This document shows, piece by piece, positions 35,272 to 44,320 of a stretch of DNA of 64,000 bases. A model generated the notes under the pieces. That model had not been told where the DNA came from and did not search any database. It worked only from the letters and a program-made list of their open reading frames with translations. Both the position numbers and the translations under genes were made by a program. Source of the stretch: Marivita sp. (lineage in GTDB: Bacteria; Pseudomonadota; Alphaproteobacteria; Rhodobacterales; Rhodobacteraceae). The stretch is taken from positions 1 to 64,000 of the forward strand of contig NZ_JAIPUT010000021.1 in assembly GCF_020055635.1 (NCBI RefSeq), in the 5' to 3' direction. Numbering within the stretch: position 1 is the first letter of the stretch; the number at the start of each line of letters is the position of its first letter.

Positions 35272-35540
35272 TGTCTTGCCTCGGGAAACCGATCGATCGC
35301 CAGGTCCTGGTCAGAGCGACCGGCGATGGCCGGCACGTGCTGGTCCCGCAGGTGGCCACTGCAGGGCGTCGTGTCCGACCAGGTGTTCACGATCCCGATC
35401 ACCGGCCGCCCGTCGAACAGGTGATCCGGATAGCCCTGGTTCTTCCTCCAGCCCAGCTGGCAGATCACGTTCTTGGCGGCACCCCGGTACCATTCCTGAG
35501 ACCGCAGTTCGCGTGGCCATTCGGCAGGTTTGAATGTCAT
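35268..35540 (-). pseudogene. L-arabinonate dehydratase, N-terminal fragment
   Basis: The first ~65 residues are clearly those of an L-arabinonate dehydratase: FKPAEWPRELRSQEWYRGA, then LFDGRPVIGIVNTWSDTTPC and SGHLR. The first iron-sulphur Cys is there. After GHLR the family sequence stops, and 25 unrelated residues lead to a TGA at 35268. The other two cluster Cys and all catalytic parts are missing, so no activity is possible. A normal enzyme has about 580 residues. The coupled overlap with the epimerase start is intact, so the remnant may still be translated to couple downstream translation. A different full-length paralogue is at 24632. Confidence 0.85.
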
Positions 35541-35544
35541 GCCT

Positions 35545-36369
35545 TTATCCCTTTACACCGGCCGATATCATGACAGCTTCGGTAACGCGTTTCTGGAAGA
35601 TGAGGTAACCGATGATCACGGGGGCGGCGGCAAGCAGAGCCAGCGCCATCATTCGGGCATAGGCCACGCCGAAAGCATCATTGACCTGGGTGATCCCCAC
35701 CGGGATCGTCATCATGTCCTCGCTCGTGACGACCAGGAAAGGCCAGAAGAAATTGTTCCAGGTGGTGATGAAGGTGATGATCGCCAACGCCGCCGTGATC
35801 CCCCAGTTGAGCGGCAGGTAAAGCTTGAAAAGCAGGGTGAATTCCCCGCCGCCATCCAGAAGCACGGCCTCGCGCATTTCCTTGGGTATCGCGTCGAAGA
35901 ACTGTTTGTAGACGATCACCACGACCGGCACGATCAGCTGCGGCAGGATGATGCCCCACCAGGTGTTGACCAGCCCCAGATCGCTCATCAGGATGAATTG
36001 CGCGACGTAGAGCGCGGGCACGGGGACCATGAAGCTGGCCACGACCAGAAGGTAAAGCGTCTTGCGTCCGGGAAAGCGCAGCTGCGACAGGGCATAGGCG
36101 CACATCATGCCGGTCACCAGGACGATCGCGGTTGTGATCACCGAGGTCGCCACGGAGTTGAGGTACCAGATCGGAAGTTTCGAGGTCGACAGGACCTCGA
36201 CATAGGCCGAAATGTTCAACTCGTCGATGAAAACGCCGGCATCCGAGACGATACGGTTTTCGCTGCGCAACGATGTGGTCAGCGCCCAGTAGAGCGGGAA
36301 GATCCAGATCATCGCCGCGATCAGGACGAGACCGGAGAAAGCGAAGTTGCGTGCGCGTCTGGCGGTCAT
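35545..36369 (-). CDS. Sugar ABC transporter permease (MalG type, first importer)
   Basis: A 274-residue permease with six helices. The EAA loop reads IPKEMREAVLLDGGGEFTLLF, and the C terminus has FQKRVTEAVMISAGVKG, as in CUT1 MalG-type subunits. The ATG at 36369 overlaps the stop of the MalF-type gene by 4 bases; upstream in-frame codons to 36651 are a shadow of that gene. It is followed 4 bases later by the truncated dehydratase. Confidence 0.92.
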   Translation of the reverse strand: MTARRARNFAFSGLVLIAAMIWIFPLYWALTTSLRSENRIVSDAGVFIDELNISAYVEVLSTSKLPIWYLNSVATSVITTAIVLVTGMMCAYALSQLRFPGRKTLYLLVVASFMVPVPALYVAQFILMSDLGLVNTWWGIILPQLIVPVVVIVYKQFFDAIPKEMREAVLLDGGGEFTLLFKLYLPLNWGITAALAIITFITTWNNFFWPFLVVTSEDMMTIPVGITQVNDAFGVAYARMMALALLAAAPVIIGYLIFQKRVTEAVMISAGVKG

Positions 36370-37250
36370 TTGCGTCCTCCGATGCGCAGCAGTTGAAATT
36401 GCAGGACCGATACGATGACGATGACCAGAAACAACACCATCGCGATGGCCGAGGCATAGCCGCCGTTGTTCAGCTGGAACGCCTCGCGGTACATCTGCAT
36501 GAGAACGACATAGGACGAGTTGAACGGCCCCCCGTTGGAGAGCAGGTAGACCTGATCGAACAGCTTGAGTTGCAGGATGAGCTGCAAGGTCAGCACGAGT
36601 GCGGTCACGGGCCAAAGCAGCGGCCAGGTCACGCGCCAGAACCTTTGCCACGGTGTTGCGCCGTCAAGCGACGCGGCTTCGTAGAGATCCTCCGGGATGT
36701 TGCGAAGGCCCGCAATCAGCAAAAGAACGTTGAACCCGTTGGTCCACCAGATCGTGACAACCGCAATCATCGGCATGACCCAATAGGGATTCCTGAAAAC
36801 AGGCACCGGTTTTCCGGTCACGGCCGCGATCAGAGGCTGCAGGATGCCGAACTGGAAATCCAGCATCCAGGCCCAGATCAGCGTGACCACCGAGACCGGC
36901 AGGACATAAGGAAGAAAGAACAGCGTCAGCACCAATGCCTGCATCCGGCCCTTGAGCTTGCTCACCGCGAGCGCGATGAGCAGCGCGATCACCGTCGTCG
37001 GCACAACAGTCAGCAGCACGAAGTAGAGGTTGTTCCAGAGCGATGTGAAAAACAGCCGGTCATTCAGCAGCTTGGCGTAGTTGGCCAGTCCGATCCACTG
37101 CCCGTCACCGATCAGCGGGGCGTCAGTGAAGCTGAGCGCGATGACCTTGTAGGTCGGATAAAGGAAGAAAATCAGGAAGACGAACAGGAAAGGCGCCGTC
37201 AAAAGGCCAGCGGCCCGAAGCTCGCGGCGGCGTCGTTTCGCTTTCGACAT
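36366..37250 (-). CDS. Sugar ABC transporter permease (MalF type, first importer)
   Basis: A 294-residue permease with six helices, a basic N terminus (SKAKRRRRELRAAG) and the EAA loop IPEDLYEAASLDGATPWQRF. The ATG at 37250 has GGAGGAGG directly upstream. It pairs with the MalG-type subunit, which overlaps it by 4 bases, and lies 64 bases after the binding-protein gene. Confidence 0.92.
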   Translation of the reverse strand: MSKAKRRRRELRAAGLLTAPFLFVFLIFFLYPTYKVIALSFTDAPLIGDGQWIGLANYAKLLNDRLFFTSLWNNLYFVLLTVVPTTVIALLIALAVSKLKGRMQALVLTLFFLPYVLPVSVVTLIWAWMLDFQFGILQPLIAAVTGKPVPVFRNPYWVMPMIAVVTIWWTNGFNVLLLIAGLRNIPEDLYEAASLDGATPWQRFWRVTWPLLWPVTALVLTLQLILQLKLFDQVYLLSNGGPFNSSYVVLMQMYREAFQLNNGGYASAIAMVLFLVIVIVSVLQFQLLRIGGRK

Positions 37251-37314
37251 GGCGGCCTCCTCCCCCTGCAGGCTTTGGCCGGGGGCGCCCAAGGGCGCCC
37301 TCCGGTAAGGTTGA

Positions 37315-38592
37315 TCAGTTCAGCAGGCCTTGCAACTGATCCTTCATTTGCGCAGCGGCGTCCTCGGCGCTGAGGAAACCGTGCACCGCGGGCGCGATCA
37401 GATTGTCGACGGCGTCATAGATCGGCGAGGCGACACCGGCGATCTTTGACCGGGGATCGAAGGCCGCATTGTCGGCAAGCGATGCATAGGTCGCGTTGGG
37501 TTCGAGCGCGGCATATTCGTCGCTCTGCACCGTCGGCTTGTAAGCCGGGATGTGACCCGCACCTGCCCAGGCCAGCGAATGCTCTTGCATCCAGCCGATG
37601 ACGGTCAGGACGGCATCCCGCATCTCTTCGCTCATCTCGGGATCATTCGGAATGGCGAAAGCGTGGGAATCCGCCCAGGTCGCAGGCTGGTCCATCATCT
37701 GGGGAACTTCGTTGGCGAACCATTCAAAGCCCAGCGTTCCGGCTTCGGTTTGATCCTTGAATGTGGGCACTTCCCACACGCCATTGATGTGAAGCACGGA
37801 CTTATTGCCCGAGAAGAGTGCGACCCCTGCCTCGTAGGAGGCCTGTTCCGGGATCAGACCCGCCGACCGCCAGTCGGCCATGGCCTGAATGGCGGTCACG
37901 GCCTTGTCGAGGTTGTCGCCTGCCAAGACTTCGCCATCAGACAAGATCTCGCCGCCCTGCTGGCTGAACAGGGTGTAGAACATCCGCCATGTGCCACCGC
38001 CGCCCGATGTCTGATAGCTCAGCGGATCGGAGAAGCCATTTTCCTTGGCCCAGTTCAGCATCTCGGTCATGGCTTCGATGGAATTCAGGTTGGTCAGGTT
38101 GCCATCCTCGTCGAGCCACTTCGTTCCTTCCAGCGCGGTGCGGTTGTAATGCGCGACGATGGAGTGGATATCGAAGGGGATCGCCATCAGCTGGCCATCA
38201 TCGGTGGACGCGGCAGTGATCGACGCTTCGAAGAAATCGCTCTTGGAAAGACCTGCGGTTTCCAGATCCTCCGCCGTAATCGGTGAAAGGACGTCTTCTT
38301 CCAACGCCAGTGGCAGGCGTGAGAGGTGATAGGTCATGATGTCCGGCCCCTGACCGACCGCGACCGCAGTGCGCACCTTGGTGTAGAAAGGCAGGCCCCA
38401 TTCCAGCGTCGTGCCGCTGATTTCGATGTCGGGATGTTCGGCATTGAACTCGTCGATCAGCGCCTTCATGCGGACACCGTCGCCGCCGGCGAGGAAATCC
38501 CACCATTCGACTTCGACCTGAGCCCAGGCCGGGCTGGACAAGCCCACGACAAGTGCCGTGGTCGCCGCGAGTTTGGAAATAACATTTTTCAT
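37315..38592 (-). CDS. Sugar ABC transporter substrate-binding protein (first importer)
   Basis: A 425-residue family 1 extracellular solute-binding protein. The signal peptide (LAATTALVVGLSSPAWAQ) is followed by VEVEWWDFLAGGDGVRMKAL and EFNAEHPDIEISGTTLEW, typical of oligosaccharide-binding members. Aromatic residues such as the Trp pair near the start could stack on sugar. The start has GGAGGA 8 bases upstream. Next to the GH51 arabinosidase, the substrate is probably arabinose or arabino-oligosaccharides. Confidence 0.9.
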   Translation of the reverse strand: MKNVISKLAATTALVVGLSSPAWAQVEVEWWDFLAGGDGVRMKALIDEFNAEHPDIEISGTTLEWGLPFYTKVRTAVAVGQGPDIMTYHLSRLPLALEEDVLSPITAEDLETAGLSKSDFFEASITAASTDDGQLMAIPFDIHSIVAHYNRTALEGTKWLDEDGNLTNLNSIEAMTEMLNWAKENGFSDPLSYQTSGGGGTWRMFYTLFSQQGGEILSDGEVLAGDNLDKAVTAIQAMADWRSAGLIPEQASYEAGVALFSGNKSVLHINGVWEVPTFKDQTEAGTLGFEWFANEVPQMMDQPATWADSHAFAIPNDPEMSEEMRDAVLTVIGWMQEHSLAWAGAGHIPAYKPTVQSDEYAALEPNATYASLADNAAFDPRSKIAGVASPIYDAVDNLIAPAVHGFLSAEDAAAQMKDQLQGLLN

Positions 38593-38621
38593 TTCAGTCC
38601 TCCTCCATGTTGTCAGTCAGT

Positions 38622-39707
38622 TCACCGGATACGTTCGCCTTCGGTGTCGAAGACGAAGACGCGCCCCGGTTCGGGCGTGACGGTCTGTACTGTGCCATGC
38701 ATGCCGTGCCGTACGCCGGCCTGTTGGAAAATCACCGCATCGCCGCCTTCCAATGTGCCGTGCTGATACGAGACACCTCCCAGTTCCTCGGCGACATCGA
38801 CGGTAACGCGCAGGCCCTCCGACTGGCTCACGATCAGATGCTCGGGCCGCACGCCCAGTTCGACCGATGCGCCCTTCGAGGGTGGCTGCGAGAGCGGCAC
38901 GTCCAGGGTCAGGTCGGGCTGCCCGGTCAGGCGGACGACGACGCCATCTTCGCTTCGGTCCTCGATGGTCGCGCTGAAGAAATTCATCGACGGTGATCCG
39001 ATGAACCCGGCGACAAACCGGTTCGAAGGGTCGTCATAAAGGTCCAATGGAGCGCCCGATTGCTGGACATGGCCGCCCTGAAGCACAAAGATCGTGTCTG
39101 CCAGCGTCATCGCTTCGACTTGATCGTGGGTGACATAGATCATCGTGGCGCCGAGCTTTTGATGCAGGCGCGCCAGTTCCAGACGCATCTGGACCCGCAG
39201 TTCTGCATCGAGGTTCGACAACGGTTCATCAAACAGAAAGACATCCGGCGCGCGCACGATGGCGCGGCCAATGGCAACGCGCTGGCGCTGCCCTCCCGAC
39301 AATTGCGCCGGCTTCTTTTCCAGATGCTCCGCCAATTGCAGGATGCCGGCGGCTTCGCGGACTTTGCCGTCGATCTCTGCCTTGGGACGCTTGGCCAAGC
39401 GCAGGCTGAATGCCATGTTCTCGTAGACCGACAGATGGGGATAGAGCGCATAGGATTGGAACACCATGGCCACGCCACGATCCGCCGGGTCTTCGTTTGT
39501 GACGTCGCGATCACCGATGAAGATCTCACCGTCGCTCGTCTCTTCCAGCCCCGCGATCATGCGCAGAAGCGTCGACTTCCCACAGCCCGACGGCCCGACA
39601 AATACGGCAAACTGACCCCGCTCGATGTCCATGTCGACGCCGCGAATGACGTCGACTGCGCCAAAGTTCTTTTTGACCGACTTCAAATGGACGCCGGTGG
39701 CTTTCAT
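38622..39707 (-). CDS. Sugar ABC transporter ATP-binding protein (first importer)
   Basis: A 361-residue UgpC/MsmK-type ATPase with Walker A GPSGCGKSTLLR, signature LSGGQRQRVAIGRA, Walker B FLFDEPLSNLDAELR and H-loop VTHDQ. The C-terminal TOBE-like domain covers about 235-361. It starts at the ATG at 39707, 31 bases after the GH51 gene. It is a paralogue of the ATPase at 29926-30990, so this operon carries one ATPase per importer. Confidence 0.92.
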   Translation of the reverse strand: MKATGVHLKSVKKNFGAVDVIRGVDMDIERGQFAVFVGPSGCGKSTLLRMIAGLEETSDGEIFIGDRDVTNEDPADRGVAMVFQSYALYPHLSVYENMAFSLRLAKRPKAEIDGKVREAAGILQLAEHLEKKPAQLSGGQRQRVAIGRAIVRAPDVFLFDEPLSNLDAELRVQMRLELARLHQKLGATMIYVTHDQVEAMTLADTIFVLQGGHVQQSGAPLDLYDDPSNRFVAGFIGSPSMNFFSATIEDRSEDGVVVRLTGQPDLTLDVPLSQPPSKGASVELGVRPEHLIVSQSEGLRVTVDVAEELGGVSYQHGTLEGGDAVIFQQAGVRHGMHGTVQTVTPEPGRVFVFDTEGERIR

Positions 39708-39738
39708 GACCACGTCCCCCTTGTCTCCCGAGCCACGC

Positions 39739-41256
39739 TTACCCAACCGACAGTCGGATCATGCTGTATGAGAAGGCCGGCAATTCGCCCTTGATGCCGC
39801 CATCCCCGACAGCCAGTTTTTCGCCGTTGCGTGGTTTGATCCTGTCGGGCGCGTCGCTGGTGTTGGCGATGCGGGCCTCGGCGCTGTCACCGCCGATCAC
39901 CTTGTGCTCGACCAACTGCAGTCCCTCGAAGCCTTGCAGGGCCACGTCCAACTCCATCGTGTCTTCCGGGTTGCGGTTGATGGCAAAGATCGTGATCGAC
40001 GCGCCGTCCGGCGCCAGAACTGCCGCGACATCCAGGTAATTCACGTCCTGAGCGGCGTCCGCGTCATAGCGCGGCCCGTCCACCGCCACGTTCAGCGCGG
40101 TTCCGCGACCATGGAGGCTGGCGAACTGGTAGGGATAATAGATCGACGTGGCCCAGGCGGCGCCCCCCCGTTCGGCGCGGATGGGCGCGATGACATTTAC
40201 AAGCTGCGCGATGCAGGCGATCTTGACCCGATCGGACCGGCGAATGAATTCGTTCAGCAAGCCGCCGACAAAGATCGCATCCTCGAGGTTGTAGTCCTCT
40301 TCGAGCAAAGCAGGAGCTTCGGGCCAATCCCAGGATTTCCAGTTCTTGGCGTCCTGCTCGCGTTTATGGTACCAGACATTCCATTCGTCGAAACAGATAT
40401 AGACATCGTTCTTGGCCCGTTTCTTGGCCTTAACATAGTCGATGACCCCGCCGATGGCCTGGATGTAGCGTCCGGTTTCCTCGATCTTGGCGAAGTAGTT
40501 AAGGGGATTGTGGCTGCTGTTGCCGAAGTACTTGTGCAGCGAGATGTAATCGACGTTCTCGTAGCACTCTTCGAGCACCTGGCGTTCCCAGTCGGGATAA
40601 GTCGGCATACCGTCGTTGGAGGATCCGCAGACAACGGTCTCGATGCCGCCGCCGAAGGCCTTGACCGCCTTCGATGTTTCGTCCGCAAGCCGACCGTATT
40701 CCTTGGCCTCCTTGTGGCCGATCTGCCAAGGGCCGTCCATCTCGTTGCCAAGGCACCACATCTTCACGTCATATGGTTCTTCGACTCCATGACTGCGGCG
40801 CAGGTCGCTCCAGTAGGTGCCCGAATGGTGGTTGCAGTATTCGACGAAATTGCGTGCCTCTTCGATACTCCGGGTCCCGAGATTGACCGCCAGCATCATC
40901 TCGATATCGGCATCCTTGGCCCACTGGGCGAATTCATTGATCCCGACCTGGTTCGTTTCCTTGGACCGCCAGGCAAGGTCGAGGCGCACCGGGCGGTCTT
41001 CCTTCGGGCCGATCCCGTCTTCCCACTTGTAGGCCGAAACGAAATTGCCGCCCGGATAGCGGATGGCCGGAATGCTGAGAGCCCGGACAAGGTCAAGAAC
41101 ATCCTGCCTGAAACCGTGCGCATTGGCCGTCGGATGATCGGGCTCGTAAATGCCGCTGTAGATTGCCCGACCCATATGCTCGATAAAGGCAGAGTAGAGC
41201 CGGTCGTCGATCTGCGCGAGCGCAAAATCCCGGTTGATCGTGGCACGAGCCTTCAT
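39739..41256 (-). CDS. Alpha-L-arabinofuranosidase, glycoside hydrolase family 51
   Basis: A 505-residue GH51 enzyme without a signal peptide, so it acts in the cytoplasm on imported arabino-oligosaccharides. The opening DDRLYSAFIEHMGRAIYSGI and PAIRYPGGNFVSAYKWEDG are family signatures. The acid/base Glu172 sits in CLGNEMDG and the nucleophile Glu291 in CFDEWNVWY. The C-terminal beta domain ends PAFSYSMIRLSVG. The ATG at 41256 has GGGAGGGG just upstream. It heads the leftward transport operon, which names the likely substrate: terminal alpha-L-arabinofuranosyl units. Confidence 0.95.
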   Translation of the reverse strand: MKARATINRDFALAQIDDRLYSAFIEHMGRAIYSGIYEPDHPTANAHGFRQDVLDLVRALSIPAIRYPGGNFVSAYKWEDGIGPKEDRPVRLDLAWRSKETNQVGINEFAQWAKDADIEMMLAVNLGTRSIEEARNFVEYCNHHSGTYWSDLRRSHGVEEPYDVKMWCLGNEMDGPWQIGHKEAKEYGRLADETSKAVKAFGGGIETVVCGSSNDGMPTYPDWERQVLEECYENVDYISLHKYFGNSSHNPLNYFAKIEETGRYIQAIGGVIDYVKAKKRAKNDVYICFDEWNVWYHKREQDAKNWKSWDWPEAPALLEEDYNLEDAIFVGGLLNEFIRRSDRVKIACIAQLVNVIAPIRAERGGAAWATSIYYPYQFASLHGRGTALNVAVDGPRYDADAAQDVNYLDVAAVLAPDGASITIFAINRNPEDTMELDVALQGFEGLQLVEHKVIGGDSAEARIANTSDAPDRIKPRNGEKLAVGDGGIKGELPAFSYSMIRLSVG

Positions 41257-41288
41257 ATCCCCTCCCAGTGGCAAATGTCGTTTTTTGC

Positions 41289-41324
41289 CAATTTACGGGC
41301 AGTTCGCCTTAACAAACAATTTAC
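41289..41324. repeat. Direct repeats GTAAATTG upstream of the GH51 operon
   Basis: Two copies of CAATTTAC (GTAAATTG on the minus strand) lie at 41289-41296 and 41317-41324, a 28-base period, in the 71 bases between the LysR-type gene and the GH51 gene. They could be half-sites for the adjacent GbpR-like regulator or simply AT-rich promoter DNA. Confidence 0.4.
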
Positions 41325-41327
41325 ATT

Positions 41328-42287
41328 TCAATCTATCGCGTTGACAGAATTGGTAATTACCTGATTGCCGGCCTGATCCCGGACATGGTCAAGAAGGCGC
41401 TGCGCGGCTGCCGACAGCAATCGGTCTCTGGGGCAAAGGATGTGATAAGGTTCGATCGTTATTGGTCTGGCCATGTTCAGCAACACGAGGTCAGCACTGT
41501 AGGGCGGCGACAGCAGGAGGTCGGCCACTTCTTCAGTAACAACCGCGATCACGTCAGAATGGCGCAGCATGGCCATGATCGCGACCACCGAGGCAGTCTT
41601 GATCAGACGGGCCGGGATGTCTGTGCCTTCTTCATGGAACGCGATTTCGACTGCATGGCGGATCGGTGCGCCACGATCCTGCATGGTCCACAGGTAGTTC
41701 CGTAAATCTCGCAGGCGCACCGGCCCGGAATCGGCCACGGGATGTTCCCGCCGCACCATCAGCAAGACGGACTCCCGGCCTGCGGGATGGATGTCGAGGT
41801 CGCGCGAATAGTCCTTGGGTCCCAGACGGCTCAAGGTGAAATCATACTCTCCTGCCTCAAGCCCGCGCATCAGCTGCGCCGACGATGCGACATCCAGCGA
41901 GACATCGACCAATGGCACATGTCGGTGAAGCTCCAGGATCGCGGGGATCAAGACGCCCAGGGCGCCTCCTGTCACCGCCCCAACGCGGACGCTTCCGCCG
42001 GAGCCGTCGAGGTGGGCCGTGAAGTCCTTCGTCATCTGGTCGATGTCGTGCACCAGTTTCCGCGCGTGATTGGCCAGCACGTCACCCGCGGGCGTGACGA
42101 GCATGCCTTTCGGGGTCCGTTCGAACAGGACCGTGCCCAGCTGCGTCTCCATGTCCGCCAGCATGCGCGATGCGGCTGGCGTGGTCATCGAGCAGGCATC
42201 GGCTGCAAGGCTTAACTTGCCCAGCCGCGCCACGGCAGCGATCAATCGCAATTGGACAGGGCGAAGAGAACGAAGATATGAGGTCAT
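41328..42287 (-). CDS. LysR-family regulator (GbpR-like)
   Basis: A 319-residue LysR-type regulator. The N-terminal winged helix-turn-helix reads LRLIAAVARLGKLSLAADAC with the SRMLADMETQLGTVLFERTPKG wing in two pieces; a substrate-binding domain fills residues ~95-300. It resembles GbpR, which in Azospirillum and Agrobacterium controls the uptake of L-arabinose, galactose and fucose. It is upstream of, and on the same strand as, the GH51/importer operon, 71 bases away, and is the likely regulator of that operon. Its ligand is inferred from context. Confidence 0.85.
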   Translation of the reverse strand: MTSYLRSLRPVQLRLIAAVARLGKLSLAADACSMTTPAASRMLADMETQLGTVLFERTPKGMLVTPAGDVLANHARKLVHDIDQMTKDFTAHLDGSGGSVRVGAVTGGALGVLIPAILELHRHVPLVDVSLDVASSAQLMRGLEAGEYDFTLSRLGPKDYSRDLDIHPAGRESVLLMVRREHPVADSGPVRLRDLRNYLWTMQDRGAPIRHAVEIAFHEEGTDIPARLIKTASVVAIMAMLRHSDVIAVVTEEVADLLLSPPYSADLVLLNMARPITIEPYHILCPRDRLLSAAAQRLLDHVRDQAGNQVITNSVNAID

Positions 42288-42852
42288 GCGCGTTGTTGAT
42301 CCGTGGAGGCCATACCTGAAGCGATGTCAGCGTCGATACCATTGCGTCCTGACGATTTCGACAGACGATCGGTCCGAGACGCTGTCTTTGGCCGCCCTTG
42401 TCGAGCAGTATCACAAGCTGCCGGGGCGCGTCGCGGGAATCCGCCTTCCGCATCCAAGTGGCTTGCTCGGACCAGTCTTCTTCCCGCGGACGGCCCTTTC
42501 TTTCGCGTGCAGCGGCCACCGCGCGACGGATGAACGCCGAGTTGCCTGCGGTGTATTCAGCCATATCGGTTACGAAATCTTTGGCCCGGAGGAACTGCTG
42601 AATTTCGGAAATCGCGTTCCTGACCGGGTTTGCAGAGCAAAGCACCTTCAGTCGCGCATTCAAGCGCCGGTGCGGCGAGCCGCCGGGCAGCTTTCGCCGC
42701 AACGCGAAAGGCACCTGACGCGCCAAGACGCAATCCGGCAGAACCGGTCAAAAATTCGGCGGAAAGGGCCAATACCGGCCGGGGCCCGATACCGTAGACC
42801 CGATCCCATCGCAAAAGGGGCAACCCACGCCCGCACCACATGGGAGGTCGAA
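42288..42852. other. Gap upstream of the LysR gene; no recognisable gene
   Basis: About 565 bases. A leftward open frame (about 42330-42726, containing ISEIQQFLRAKDFVTDMAEY) has no domain I recognise and would run into the LysR gene; a decayed gene is possible. The last 15 bases contain the GGGAGGTCG ribosome-binding site of the gene at 42853. Confidence 0.35.
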
Positions 42853-43548
42853 ATGAAGCGCATCTGCATCATCGGAATATCGGGGAAGCTGGGGGTGTTC
42901 ATGGCTCAGCATTGCCTCGCCAAGGGCTATGACGTGACCGGCCTCTGCCGACCGCAGAGCGCCTCCAAGCTTTCGACTTTCGGCGACAGCATCCGGCTGG
43001 TCACCGGCGACACCAGCGATCCTGCGACCATCGCGCGCGCCGTTCACCGCTGCGACGGGGTGCTGACCGTTCTCGTGCCTTGGGGCACGGATGGAATGGC
43101 CACGCGCACCGCGCGCGCCGTGCTGGACCATGCCGACCCCGGCGCGCGGCTCGTCTTTTCGATGGGCTGGCACGCTGCCCGAGACGCGCGCGATCACTAC
43201 GCTTTGCCAGATCGGATCAGGACCGGGCTCATGGTGCTGGCCTCCCGGCTTGCGGGAATGGCCGACATCGCCGATCACAGGCGCGCAGCGGCTTTGGTCT
43301 ACGCTTCGGAGCGCGACTGGACGGTCGTGCGCGCGGCCGACCTCGAGGACGGTGAGAGCGAAGGGCCGCCGGTCTGGTCACCCCATGTGGGCGACCCGCG
43401 TCTCAAATCGAAACGTCTGCGCCGCACGGATTTCGCAATGTTCATGGTCGGCGCGCTGACCGACCCCTCTCTCGTCCACCAAGCCCCGGCCATCGTCGGG
43501 CGCGGGAGGGCCCCCGTGGCCGAGCATGCCGAACCGGCATCGGCCTGA
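42853..43548 (+). CDS. NAD(P)-binding Rossmann protein (atypical SDR/NmrA-like)
   Basis: A 231-residue protein starting MKRICIIGISGKLGVFMAQH, with a GxxGxxG-like nucleotide loop, followed by VTGDTSDPATIARAV as in NAD(P)H-binding epimerase/NmrA-like proteins. The canonical YxxxK catalytic pair is not evident, so it may sense redox state or act as an atypical reductase. GGGAGG lies 6 bases before the ATG. A DUF4386 gene follows 33 bases later, probably in the same operon. Confidence 0.72.
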   Translation: MKRICIIGISGKLGVFMAQHCLAKGYDVTGLCRPQSASKLSTFGDSIRLVTGDTSDPATIARAVHRCDGVLTVLVPWGTDGMATRTARAVLDHADPGARLVFSMGWHAARDARDHYALPDRIRTGLMVLASRLAGMADIADHRRAAALVYASERDWTVVRAADLEDGESEGPPVWSPHVGDPRLKSKRLRRTDFAMFMVGALTDPSLVHQAPAIVGRGRAPVAEHAEPASA

Positions 43549-43581
43549 TCGGACTGACATTGTACCCGAAAGGAGAACCAA

Positions 43582-44274
43582 GTGACCCATTTCACCCAAT
43601 CCCCGGCGACACTCCGCCTTGCCGGACTGCTTTATCTTGCCATCATCATATGCGGGATCAGTGCCGAGATGCTGTTTCGCGGACCGCTTGTCGATACCGG
43701 CGACGCCGCCGCCACAGCAAGCGCCATTCGGGACGCGGTGGGCACCTTCCGACTGGCGATCGCGGCAGACATTCTCATGGCGGCTGCGGACGCGGCTCTG
43801 GCGATCCTGCTCTATATCATCTTTCGCCCGGTCGCTCCGGTGCTCGCGTTGGCCGCGATGGTGTTCCGGCTGATCCAGTCCGTGATAATCACCATGAACC
43901 TCATGCACATGCAATCCGCGCTGCTTCTGATCACCGGAGCGCCCGACTTCGCTGTGCTTCAGGCCGAGGAGATGGCCCTTCACGCCTTGAACCTGCACGC
44001 CCATGGCTATGACCTCGGGCTGGTCTTCTTCGCGATCAACAGCCTGCTGACCGGCGTCCTGATCTGGGTCTCAGGTCTGTTCCCGCGCCTTGTCGGGGCC
44101 GGAATCGCCGCGGCGGGGATCGTCTACCTGATCGGAGGTTTCCTGAGATTCTTTGCACCTGCCCTGTTCGAAGCCTTCGCCCCCGCCTATGCTGTGACCG
44201 TGCTGGCCGAAGGCGCGTTCTGCCTTGTCTTGCTCTCGGGCTGGACCCGGCAACGGCGGATGCGGGCCGCTTGA
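43582..44274 (+). CDS. DUF4386-family membrane protein
   Basis: A 230-residue protein with six or seven hydrophobic helices. It starts with a short polar segment and then LRLAGLLYLAIIICGISAEM. The middle has MNLMHMQSALLLITGAPDF and HAHGYDLGLVFFAINSLL, typical of DUF4386. The function of the family is unknown. It follows the NAD(P)-binding gene and ends 47 bases before the convergent ackA. Confidence 0.78.
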   Translation: MTHFTQSPATLRLAGLLYLAIIICGISAEMLFRGPLVDTGDAAATASAIRDAVGTFRLAIAADILMAAADAALAILLYIIFRPVAPVLALAAMVFRLIQSVIITMNLMHMQSALLLITGAPDFAVLQAEEMALHALNLHAHGYDLGLVFFAINSLLTGVLIWVSGLFPRLVGAGIAAAGIVYLIGGFLRFFAPALFEAFAPAYAVTVLAEGAFCLVLLSGWTRQRRMRAA

Positions 44275-44320
44275 TGCCGGCGACCTGCGTGTTCGCATTC
44301 GTACCAAGTGAGAAAATCCA

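Noticed and set aside
42082-42726. Leftward frame upstream of and overlapping the LysR gene
   Set aside because: It overlaps 200 bases of a clear LysR gene in another frame and has no recognised domain; a decayed gene in 42330-42726 cannot be excluded.
42853-43548. NAD(P)-binding protein as the missing L-arabinose 1-dehydrogenase
   Set aside because: It resembles NmrA-like proteins, lacks a clear catalytic pair and is grouped with a DUF4386 gene, not with the arabinose genes.
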